From Zerene cesonia (Eukaryota > Arthropoda > Insecta > Lepidoptera > Pieridae), in assembly GCF_012273895.1 (NCBI RefSeq), contig NC_052120.1:6643967-6707966 (forward strand): a stretch of DNA of 64,000 nucleotides. Reading direction: 5' to 3'. Positions 1 to 9,272 of the stretch are shown here, piece by piece; the stretch's first letter is position 1, and every line of letters starts with the position of its first letter. Made by a program: the position numbers and the translations under genes. The notes beneath the pieces were generated by a model. That model made no database searches. It was given only the letters and a program-made list of their open reading frames with translations, and was not told the origin of the DNA.

Positions 1-171
1 CTGTTTATTAGTAGTATTCATGTAATTTTCACTGATCGAAATTTTTGTTTGTTATCAAATACTTGTTTCTCTGTGTAATCTAACGATTTTTTTATTATAT
101 TTTTATATATATTTTATTTAAAGTAGTTAGTATGCAAGCTAATGCTAGCAAAATAATTGCTTAACTTTCAG

Positions 172-308
172 TAATCGGACTAAAGGCGATGTATAAAGGA
201 TTTAACACATTATCCATTGAGCCAATAGATTATGGTGTAGGTAAAAATTATTTTCATGTGGGTATCCGTAAATCCATAATTTGTAAAGGTGGTGATAAAA
301 ACGACAAG
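172..308 (+). CDS. Gene A exon, N-terminal half of Ig1
   Basis: Acceptor ttaactttcag before 172 and donor gtaagt at 309. The only open frame starts with two bases completing a codon (phase 1) and reads to KNDK, ending in phase 0. It contains the first Ig cysteine (SIICKGG) and joins KVEWVDPSG in the next exon. The stretch YFHVGIRKSIICKG aligns with YNVGVKRAIYCKG in gene B. Confidence 0.82.
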
Positions 309-1150
309 GTAAGTGTATTTTTATATTTCTTTCCCCTTCTTAAATTTTGAATATTTAAATATTTAGTATAATTAAAAAACTCGCATAAAAAAGTAATTTT
401 TGCGTGTGTGGCTTTGCCCGCGTATTTATAGGAAATGGCCATAGGAATGAGAATTTTCACCGCAGTAAAAAGTAGCCTATGTTCTTGTCCAGCCTTCTTA
501 TTATTATGTTTGCAGACATAAATCGTATTATAAAACCGCCAGAAACTCAATTTCACATTTATAATATTAGAACGATCTAGTCGTCGCTATGCGCCCTGTG
601 CTTCTCTTTCTATATAATTGTATTTTAGGTCCCACTTTCTCAAGTCACAAGTCTCAAAAGAGGGATAAGGTGATTCATTTTTGCCTCCCAATCAATAATT
701 TATCATACGTAATTTCGTGAGAATAAAACTAAAGATTACAAATGTACATTACGTAACACCTGAGAATACAAAAAGCATCAAAATGAATAAATTTATATGC
801 TCCACGGCGCACGAAATAATACAGATAAAGTGTATGCAAAACATTGACAGGTGGAATGGGTGGATCCTTCTGGAAGCGTGGTGCCTCGAGTTGCTGCGAA
901 TAGAGTGTTTGTCCAAGAGCATTTTGTTCCCTCGTACAAAGCGCGCATTCCAGCTGCTGTTCTGGTCTTCAGCCACCTTAGCGTGGAGGACAGTGGAGTG
1001 TGGCAGTGTCGGACTGATCGGAAAACTAAAGATGTGTCGCTATGTGTTTTAGGTAATTCATGGATAAATTCATGAAAGCTTATCAAGACTTGGATAAAAA
1101 TAAAAACGTAGCTTTAAAACCATTCAAAAGTTAATTTTTTTAAGTAATGC

Positions 1151-1214
<64 letters not shown>

Positions 1215-4200
1215 AGAAACAAGAAACAAAATTATAATCATGAAATGTTTAGTTTATTACAAAATATTAAAACTGTTAAAATTGTCAGACTTGTCTGAAT
1301 CATTAAAACTAACTAACATTCCTAGGTATGTGTATGTTTGTGAGTCTGTGTGTATGTGTAGGAGGTTAAAAGAAAAATAATACAATTATTTTTTTCAGAT
1401 CCAGTGGAGTTTGTTGATACACCGAATGAGGTGACAGTGGATCTGGGGCGATCCATCACATTGACCTGTCAGGCTCGTGGGGAACCAGAGCCTAGACTCG
1501 TATGGTATCGAAATGGAGAGCTTATTGTAGGTAAATCTTTTCAATTCAATTAATTATAAGACCTTAATAGCTGTTCTTTCTTAATTGCAGAGAAGAGAAA
1601 AGAGGATCAGGTTTAAGTCGATTCTTTCACAAAACGAAAAATCATGTACATTCTAATTCACTATAAATAAAGGTCAATTTCAAATTGGCAAATAAAGTTC
1701 AATATCCTTGTTGCTTTATTAGCAAAACATTATATACTCACCAAAAAGTATTTATACATTTTTATATTTTTGTATATATGCCTTATTTTTTATAGATTTG
1801 ATTTATTTTTTATTTTGAGGCTAAAGAAAATAGTTTAAAAGCAATTTATATTAAATTAGTTTAACGAAGACGGTAAATTTATTTCAGACAGTTCTACAAA
1901 ATTCATGATATCGACGAAGTATAATAGTCAAGGGTTTGAAGGTCTTCTGACTATCAGGTCACTGGAGAGAGAAGATAGTGGGATTTATGGTTGTGAAGCG
2001 ATCCAAGCAAGTCCGCATGATGACGAGTGTACTACAAGCAGTAGTATTAATATAACGTTAAATATTAATTGTACGTGTTTAAAAAGATTTCTTATTACTT
2101 ATTAATATTTAACATATTATTTCATAATAATTAATGTGATCGCTGTTGTTGAAGTACAATTATCGAATCTGCTATGAATATTTGATTTAAATATTTTTTT
2201 TTTGTAAATTAAAATTATTGTCATATAAAATTCAAAAAACTATATTGAAATCGCGGTATCCATTCGGGAGCTATGATGCCACAGACAGACAGACAGACAA
2301 ATCAAACTTATAACACCTCTCTTTTTGCGTCGGGGGTTAAAAACACACGTCTCATTGGCATATACCTAGTCTTGCCATAAATATTGTAATAAAGAAAAAA
2401 GAAAATTGTTAACTGCAAATAACATTTATTACTNNNNNNNNNNNNNNNNNNNNNNNNNNNNNNNNNNNNNNNNNNNNNNNNNNNNNNNNNNNNNNNNNNN
2501 NNNNNNNNNNNNNNNNNNNNNNNNNNNNNNNNNNNNNNNNNNNNNNNNNNNNNNNNNNNNNNNNNNNNNNNNNNNNNNNNNNNNNNNNNNNNNNNNNNNN
2601 NNNNNNNNNNNNNNNNNNNNNNNNNNNNNNNNNNNNNNNNNNNNNNNNNNNNNNNNNNNNNNNNNNNNNNNNNNNNNNNNNNNNNNNNNNNNNNNNNNNN
2701 NNNNNNNNNNNNNNNNNNNNNNNNNNNNNNNNNNNNNNNNNNNNNNNNNNNNNNNNNNNNNNNNNNNNNNNNNNNNNNNNNNNNNNNNNNNNNNNNNNNN
2801 NNNNNNNNNNNNNNNNNNNNNNNNNNNNNNNNNNNNNNNNNNNNNNNNNNNNNNNNNNNNNNNNNNNNNNNNNNNNNNNNNNNNNNNNNNNNNNNNNNNN
2901 NNNNNNNNNNNNNNNNNNNNNNNNNNNNNNNNNNNNNNNNNNNNNNNNNNNNNNNNNNNNNNNNNNNNNNNNNNNNNNNNNNNNNNNNNNNNNNNNNNNN
3001 NNNNNNNNNNNNNNNNNNNNNNNNNNNNNNNNNNNNNNNNNNNNNNNNNNNNNNNNNNNNNNNNNNNNNNNNNNNNNNNNNNNNNNNNNNNNNNNNNNNN
3101 NNNNNNNNNNNNNNNNNNNNNNNNNNNNNNNNNNNNNNNNNNNNNNNNNNNNNNNNNNNNNNNNNNNNNNNNNNNNNNNNNNNNNNNNNNNNNNNNNNNN
3201 NNNNNNNNNNNNNNNNNNNNNNNNNNNNNNNNNNNNNNNNNNNNNNNNNNNNNNNNNNNNNNNNNNNNNNNNNNNNNNNNNNNNNNNNNNNNNNNNNNNN
3301 NNNNNNNNNNNNNNNNNNNNNNNNNNNNNNNNNNNNNNNNNNNNNNNNNNNNNNNNNNNNNNNNNNNNNNNNNNNNNNNNNNNNNNNNNNNNNNNNNNNN
3401 NNNNNNNNNNNNNNNNNNNNNNNNNNNNNNNNNAATGACAGATTCGAAATTCAAATGTAATATTTTTTTATAATTAAGTGTAACAGTATTTATGGCCAGA
3501 CTAAGTAGTACCATCTATTGTTAAACTTTGGCACTATTTCACAGAATCGTATGCATTCTTTAGAGGTTTATCTAGTGTATATAATGTAGGATAGATGGCG
3601 CAATAACCAATTTGTGTGTCAGTGTTTATTCAGCGAGTATAATGAATTGAATAATTTACCTACATTATAACCTAATTATGAGCCCACTAATGACATAAAT
3701 TAATTGCCTTCCAGTTAATAACACATTATCAATTTTATTACATATTGAAAGCTTATAAACTCAAAACAAATTTATTTTTTCTAAAATAATTAACATTTAA
3801 TACATTTATATGAACATTTATAATTTTTCTACGAATATTACGTGTAGAGTTTCAACAATGTTTTCAAGAATATGAAGTGCAAATTCAAAACTTTTGTTTC
3901 AGACGCCCCTATATTCACAAACGGCAATGACACGAGCGTAGTATTCGTCAAAGACAACGAAAAGTATGTTCCTCTCGTAATCCTTTACACAGAAACTGGA
4001 ATAATTAAGTTTCTCGATTCAGTAGTTAAGACTTAGGTAGATGCACATTATCCTTTAGCAAAAAGTACGCAGATTACTGCAATATTATGTTTAATTATAT
4101 TTTTATATAATTAGACTCCATACATATCGTTAATTTTGTTCAAAAAAATATTATCGACAATTCGCTGATCAACATTATTGACTATATTTTATTAATTTAT

Positions 4201-5654
4201 CAAACGAAATTTACAAATGTTTGAGTAGTATTATTGCTTATTTGCTTGAGTAGTATTTATAAATGTTTGAAATTTTTAAACTTTCCATTCGCAATTACTC
4301 CAGTGCACCATTTTTTGTGAATATTTTATTTTCAGACTAAATTTAAAAAGCTATTAGCTAAGTGTCTCTCAGTACCTAAGGGAAAAAATAATAACAAAAA
4401 AAAAAAAAATTAACGAATACGTTAAGCTTGCCCAGCAGCATAACTTGTTGTTATTATTTTCATACTCGTATATGCCTTACCTTTGCTTTTCATCCCTTTT
4501 CTTAACCCTACTTTATGTAATAAATGCGAATGTTTTAAGATATTCGATACTTTTCCAGCAAAAACTGCTAATCTGATTGTTTACTATATTTATTGTACAA
4601 TTTACTGCATACGGTACATTGGTATGATAACTCTGATGCTACTATAATAGGAAGTACATATTTAAAAATTTTGTGAAATCTGAGTATAAATTTGATAATC
4701 TTTAATATTTTCAGCGTGGAGTTAGTATGTTTAGTGGATGCTTTTCCGGAACCTACTTATAAATGGTACAAAGAGCTTGGTGACGTTCTATCAGAATTGT
4801 CACAAAGCGAAATACACGTGGATGAAGATAAAACAAAATCACACGTATCTTTTAATGCCAATGAATCTTTATTTGGCCAAAGATTTAGATGTCGCGCGAC
4901 AAATCAGTATGGGACTGTGGAAAAAGTGTTTGCAATTCAGAGATTGGAAGAACCTGACGCGCCTACGGAGGTGAGGAACAACATTTAAGTGATCATATTT
5001 GAATGTTTGAGATAAACGATGTCTTGCATCGAATCGGATTTTTAAAAATGAATTTGTAAAAAAAAGTGGTGATTGATTTCTCATATTTCTCATAGATTAT
5101 TTTGCCCTAAATGTTTTAATGTTATCCACTTACGAAAACCTTTGAGGGACGTTTTTATCTAGCAGTGGACCTAACCGTAGTACAATTATACTATATCCCA
5201 ACGTTGAGACGACAGTACATACTATAGCATTTTTTTGTTAATGTAGATTAATAGAATAGATTTTTATTTTTAGGTTAATATAAATAATTTAACACACAAT
5301 TCACTACAACTCGCTATTATTTGGGAGGAAGAAGCGTTTTATCAAGTTGGTGGTATGTATAGAGGTTTCTACTACCATAGATGTAAATACAGTTTAAGGT
5401 AGTGTTAGTTACACTTGCATAGCAAAATTTGTAATACATTAAACTGTCTGGTAGTAAGACGTATTATGTTTGGTCAATTAAAAATTGTTATGGTAGAATT
5501 AGTTTTATAAGTTTTAAATGCCAATCGAAATGCCAAAACGTTTAGACATAACAATAACAACAAATTGGATGATTATTTCAAGAACCCGCTGTTAAGAGAG
5601 TTGATCAAGTTGAACCTACGTCACACCTTCACATTCTCATAAATCACAAACGCA

Positions 5655-5728
<74 letters not shown>

Positions 5729-7138
5729 CACTTTACTTATTTTTATGTTTGTATTTATATAACTATTTCCTTTTATTTTTTTTCAACTATAATATCGGTC
5801 CCTGTAATACAGATTAATATCTCGTATGGGACCAACGTTTTGTTTGTATGTGTGCATATGGTTGAGAAATAAACTTATTTTATTTTATAAGAGTAGAAAT
5901 AGCAAATTTGTTATCTATTCAGCTTGAAGAAATTATACTTCACAACACTTATCCTAGCTCGATAAGATATTAACAAGATATTCATTTAGCTCCTACTAAG
6001 TAACTTAGTATAATTTTGAGCTTATAAAGGTCAAAGTTTAAAGGCAATTTATACTTGTAAAAGACAGTGAGCTCGACTCTATTATTAGATTTAAGAATAA
6101 CTCAATATCAGTATAATACGATCAAACAATGATACTTGATATGTCAGAGTTCGATTTTTCTATTTATTCTGTAATCAGTCAGTATGCGGACTTATCTTGA
6201 TGATGGTCATCCCATTATGGGGTATGGGACATAATATGTATTTTTCAAGGTGTTGTAACTAAAAATATATTTTACTTTTAATAACATCATGTTGTGTCAA
6301 TTTAGGTGCTGAAATTCTATACATGAAAGCAGAAATGGTAAAGAAAAAGGCCTCATTGGATTGGCGGAGGGCGAAATCAGTTCAATTAAGTTTAGATGAA
6401 TTCGATTCAATAGAGAGTGAAATAGGAGGTATGATAATGAATCTATTTATATCCTTACACAAAAGCAAAAGTATATAATATTATTCTTTATCTTCAAACT
6501 TACCGTGTCTATATGATTAATTGAAACTCTTTCATTCATCCTTTGCATTACCGAGAAAATGTAGACATATGAAAAGCAGACGGTTAGGTAGCAAATACAT
6601 TTAATAAAAAACTAATTATATTTAAGCCAGTAAAAATAATCCCACTTATTTAAGATTTAGTACGAAACCGACAGAAACACATAGTTGAGACAGGTTTCAT
6701 ACAGAATTTGAATGAGGTTATATATATTACAGCTATGAATTTGATCATTTTCGTTATTTGGAGGTTTTTGCTTGCTTTTTATCGTAGCTTAAGCCGGGTT
6801 AACAGAATATTAAAATAGAGTCTATGACGCTAATATTATTATATTATATAACCCCTATTGAATTTTCAGGTGCTCTTATTACCCTACCAAGTTTAGACGC
6901 AGACACCACGTATTGGGTCCGCGTGCGCGCGACCAACGAAGCTGGCTGGTCAGCATGGTCGGCACCAATCAAAGCAGTGACAGATACCGAACCAGAGGTT
7001 GAAGATACTCCTCAAGAGGTCCCAGTTAGCATTCGTTCCCCGACACATGACTCAGAGGCCCGTTTCTATGGGCTTTTGTTCGCGGGAGGAGTATTGGTTG
7101 TGGCTTTCGGTTCTATGTTTGTTGTGAGACTCGTGTAG
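172..7138 (+). CDS. Gene A: three-Ig, one-FnIII cell-surface protein (5' end missing)
   Basis: Spliced gene with exons 172-308, 851-1052, 1399-1530, 1888-2070, 3903-3963, 4715-4970, 5274-5352, 6306-6428 and 6870-7138. All junctions are GT-AG and keep one frame, giving about 479 residues. Domains in order: Ig1 (Cys in SIICKG, Trp in KVEWVD, second Cys in DSGVWQC), Ig2 (LTCQARG, LVWYRNG, DSGIYGC), Ig3 (LVCLVDAFPEPTYKWY, FRCRATNQYG), FnIII (YWVRVRATNEAGWSAWS), then an acidic linker and a hydrophobic C-terminus ending FVVRLV and stop. No cytoplasmic tail follows, so a GPI signal is likely. Several N-glycosylation sequons are present. The first visible exon begins in phase 1, so a signal-peptide exon lies outside the window. 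The domain set suits NCAM/fasciclin-2-like adhesion molecules; Drosophila fipi/CG33543 is a candidate by domain count only. Gene B is a convergent paralogue. The assembly gap lies in the 2071-3902 intron; phases match across it, but a whole phase 1-1 exon could be hidden. Confidence 0.85.
309..850 (+). other. Intron of gene A
   Basis: Bounded by gtaagt and acattgacag. The stretch is AT-rich and holds no repeat or ORF that I can support. Confidence 0.7.
851..1052 (+). CDS. Gene A exon, C-terminal half of Ig1
   Basis: Acceptor acattgacag before 851 and donor gtaatt at 1053; enters phase 0, leaves phase 1. Encodes the Ig core Trp (VEWVDPSG) and the F-strand signature LSVEDSGVWQC. It is 202 bp, against 205 bp for the matching gene B exon. 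Confidence 0.9.
1153..1212. repeat. (TA)n microsatellite in a gene A intron
   Basis: About 30 uninterrupted TA units in the intron between exons 851-1052 and 1399-1530. Its length is likely polymorphic. Confidence 0.95.
1399..1530 (+). CDS. Gene A exon, first half of Ig2
   Basis: Acceptor tttttttcag before 1399, donor gtaaat at 1531; phase 1 in and out. Encodes NEVTVDLGRSITLTCQARG and then EPEPRLVWYRNGE, the B- and C-strand pattern of an I-set Ig domain. It is exactly 132 bp, the same as the matching gene B exon 12916-13047. Confidence 0.92.
1888..2070 (+). CDS. Gene A exon, second half of Ig2
   Basis: Acceptor atttatttcag before 1888, donor gtacgt at 2071; phase 1 in and out. Encodes FEGLLTIRSLEREDSGIYGC and ends near NITLNIN. 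An extra cysteine (HDDECTTSS) follows the canonical F-strand Cys and has no obvious partner within the domain. Confidence 0.9.
2246..2345. repeat. Dispersed repeat fragment with (CAGA)n and a ggggttaaaa end
   Basis: Contains ctatgatgcca, a short (CAGA)n run and ctctttttgcgtcgggggtt. From memory this resembles the end of a common lepidopteran non-autonomous repeat. There is no second copy in the window, so the family call is uncertain. Confidence 0.4.
2434..3433. other. Assembly gap (1,000 N)
   Basis: Exactly 1,000 N, so a scaffold gap of nominal size. It lies inside the gene A intron between exons 1888-2070 and 3903-3963. Reading frames across it are artefacts. Confidence 0.99.
3903..3963 (+). 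CDS. Gene A exon, start of Ig3
   Basis: Acceptor ttttgtttcag before 3903, donor gtatgt at 3964. Enters phase 1, completing a Tyr codon with the previous exon to give NITLNINYAPIF, the usual Ig-to-Ig linker, and leaves in phase 2. Matches gene B exon 11997-12081 in position and phase. Confidence 0.8.
4715..4970 (+). CDS. Gene A exon, main body of Ig3
   Basis: Acceptor aatattttcag before 4715, donor gtgagg at 4971; phase 2 in, phase 0 out. Encodes VELVCLVDAFPEPTYKWYKE and, later, GQRFRCRATNQYGTVEK, a complete Ig core, then the Pro-rich switch EEPDAPTE into the FnIII domain. It is 256 bp as a single exon; gene B splits the same region into 100 + 159 bp. Confidence 0.92.
5274..5352 (+). CDS. Gene A exon, start of FnIII
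   Basis: Acceptor tttatttttag before 5274, donor gtatgt at 5353; phase 0 in, phase 1 out. Encodes VNINNLTHNSLQLAIIWEEE, which fits the A-B strands of an FnIII domain, although the classic first Trp position is not clear. It contains one N-glycosylation sequon (NLT). Confidence 0.78.
5647..5731. repeat. (CA)n microsatellite in a gene A intron
   Basis: CA repeats interrupted by AAAC units, between exons 5274-5352 and 6306-6428. Confidence 0.95.
5790..5885 (+). repeat. Possible 3' end of a retroelement
   Basis: The sequence cgtatgggaccaacgttttg is followed by tttgtatgtgtgca and ends in gagaaataaacttattttatttta, like the 3' end of a LINE or SINE. It occurs once in the window, so the call rests on general resemblance. 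Confidence 0.25.
6306..6428 (+). CDS. Gene A exon, middle of FnIII
   Basis: Acceptor tgtcaatttag before 6306, donor gtatga at 6429; phase 1 in and out. Encodes GAEILYMKAEMVKKKASLDW and an acidic stretch (DEFDSIESEIG). Open in one frame and joins both neighbours in phase. Confidence 0.8.
6870..7138 (+). CDS. Gene A last exon: end of FnIII and C-terminal anchor
   Basis: Acceptor attgaattttcag before 6870; phase 1 entry; stop TAG at 7136-7138. Encodes the FnIII F-G strands (YWVRVRATNEAGWSAWS, with a WSxWS-like sequence), an acidic linker (DTEPEVEDTPQEV), then a hydrophobic tail (LLFAGGVLVVAFGSMFVV) ending RLV and stop. A tail this short after the hydrophobic stretch suggests GPI attachment; a type I membrane protein with a minimal tail is the alternative. 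Confidence 0.9.
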
Positions 7139-7459
7139 AAATATTTATTTTTAATTCAATGTTTGTAGATTACATTTGCTGTGGCTTTGTATTTTTTTAA
7201 TTTCGTGATTGGCATAACATTTGTTTAAACTTATTTATTTTTATGATAATATAATTTTCGAGCACGCTTAAAATTGTCCATACACACATTGCGGTTTTGA
7301 AGATTTTGTGATGAGTGAGTGAATGATGTCGTAAAATATTCAACATTTTAGGGAATAAAAAGGAATGCAGTATCATTAATCTTACATAGATAGATCTAAA
7401 ATTGAATAGTACTGACTTGCAAAACAGAAGAATCAGTAAAAACGGCAAGGTAAATGGTG

Positions 7460-7465
7460 AATAAA
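7460..7465 (+). terminator. Candidate poly(A) signal of gene A
   Basis: AATAAA about 320 bp after the stop codon, followed by a GT-rich stretch (aatgtgtttatt). A nearer AATAAA lies at 7354-7359. RNA data would decide between them. Confidence 0.4.
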
Positions 7466-8826
7466 AGAAAACAATGTGTTTATTTTATAAACCACCTTTA
7501 TTTCGGCATCCTGTGTAACATTTGCAACAATGTTGAGAGTCAAATTAAATAAGGCGATAGGACCATGTTCACAAAGCTAGTAGTTTATTTACATAAAGAC
7601 AGATCACAACATTTTCCTAACGCTACTAAAATTACAATGTCATGGAATCCATATAACACGGTGCTTCACAAGCATTGATCATATAAATACCTATGAGCGT
7701 TACATATTTGAAAAATTTCATAATAAAGGGAAGGGAGGAAAAAATCCAAAGGGTATAGGAAATTCAGTCTTCCTGTGCAATACACTAAATATAATTGAAA
7801 ATTCTACCAATAGGTAGGTTAAATTGACGGACGTTTGACTCAATTATCAACCAAATTTAATGAATATCTTTTTGAAAATAGAAAATTAAAGGTATTTCAA
7901 GAATAATTACAATCTTAGGTATTAAAACAAGTCATGTATATATCTGGTAAATATAAATAACTTAACATTCTAACACCATTGATTATTTAACTAAGGAATT
8001 CGTAAATAAATATCATAAATATATAATATATCAATTTACTTCGCAGCTTAGCCAAACATGTCTTAAATATCTATCATAAATAAATACATTATCCAATAAA
8101 ACGTACATATTTTTATAAACATTATTTACACAGCAAACAATAATGAATAAGCATCTAAAGTTATACAGCTATTACATCTAAATTTTTGTTGATATATTTG
8201 AATGATTGTATTTAATACAATGTAAAGAATTTCTACTGATTCTAATTAATTACCAAACTTTGTTAGGTATTCAGTTTAACAAATCTGTAGGTATACGTAA
8301 AGATATCAATGAAATTAAATAAACTTGCTATAGCTATAGATCTAAAGCTTATTGTCTTTTTAGGTGAAACAGTATTTTCAAAATTGTAAAATGAATCAAT
8401 TTAATATTCTTCTAAAAAGTTCAATGAAAGAGATTAAAAATCAAAGAAGTGAGTCATAATTGGACGCAATATTTCAAAAATGTTATAACTAGCAAATCCG
8501 ACAGTAATAAATGGAATCTTTTTTTCTGTTTAGATTAAGTGTTATTTTCATACGAGACCAAAGTTCATGCTAGTGTTTTTTCGTATTGGTACTTATAGTA
8601 ATTTTAGTAATTGGCATTTATATCAAATGCATCAAATTATCGAATTACAATTTATCCCATAGAGAATGAGTGAGATAAAACCCAATATAAGAATGCAATT
8701 AAAATGCTTCAAGCAATCACAAATATGACTGAAAAAAAACTACCCTACATAAGTCAGAATCACTTCTGAAGACGCAACGCGATTCCTGATCTGGTTCATT
8801 ACATTAAACCTTATTCTAATAAACTA

Positions 8827-8832
8827 TTTATT
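8827..8832 (-). terminator. Candidate poly(A) signal of gene B
   Basis: AATAAA on the minus strand (tttatt on plus), about 250 bp beyond the gene B stop. Further copies at 7584-7589, 7497-7502 and 7479-7484 could give a longer 3' UTR that meets gene A. Confidence 0.3.
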
Positions 8833-9081
8833 ATTATTGGAATTCATAATTGCAGTCGAAGTTATAGCTTACGATTACACGTGATAAATGGGGACGATAA
8901 TTTCGTCATTAACACCAACAAGTTTTTATACCAATGAACACTTACACATATTGCATAACAGACAATGTAAAAAAATCTTTCTAGCTATATTAAATATAAA
9001 CAGGGAAATTTAAGAAGACTTTTTACAATACAACTTATACGATGAAGAATTTGAAACAGATAAGGAACAGGGTTGATTGTT

Positions 9082-9272
9082 TTAATAAACAATAGGGTAA
9101 ACAGAGAAAATTGCCAGAATGAGGATAAATGAAAGAGTAATTTGGGAGGCTAAATCTGTAGTGGGATTGGGGGTCACTTCAACCCAGTCGGAGAAACCAG
9201 CGGCGTTGCGCGTCCGCACTCTCACGTGGTATGTGGTGCTGTTCATTAGAGGGCCCACCGTGAATAATGTGC
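9082..9272 (-). CDS. Gene B last exon: end of FnIII and hydrophobic C-terminus
   Basis: Acceptor ctttcatag on the minus strand, phase 1 entry, stop TAA at 9082-9084. Encodes STTYHVRVRTRNAAGFSDW, the FnIII F-G strands, then small residues (LAS) before ITLSFILILAIFSVYP and the stop. The hydrophobic stretch at the extreme C-terminus fits GPI-anchor processing. Confidence 0.9.

Larger units (their letters stand above)
7139..9081. other. Space between convergent genes A and B (3' UTRs)
   Basis: AT-rich and without a supportable coding exon on either strand. It must hold both 3' UTRs. Candidate poly(A) signals for the two strands come close together near 7460-7502. Confidence 0.7.

Noticed and set aside
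1147..1380. Open frame rich in Tyr-Ile repeats
   Set aside because: It is translated (TA)n microsatellite inside an intron.
2406..3514. Long open frames on both strands across 2406-3514
   Set aside because: They are made of the 1,000 N gap and carry no information.
5647..5731. Possible CRISPR-like repeat array
   Set aside because: Plain CA microsatellite in a eukaryotic intron, with no spacer structure.
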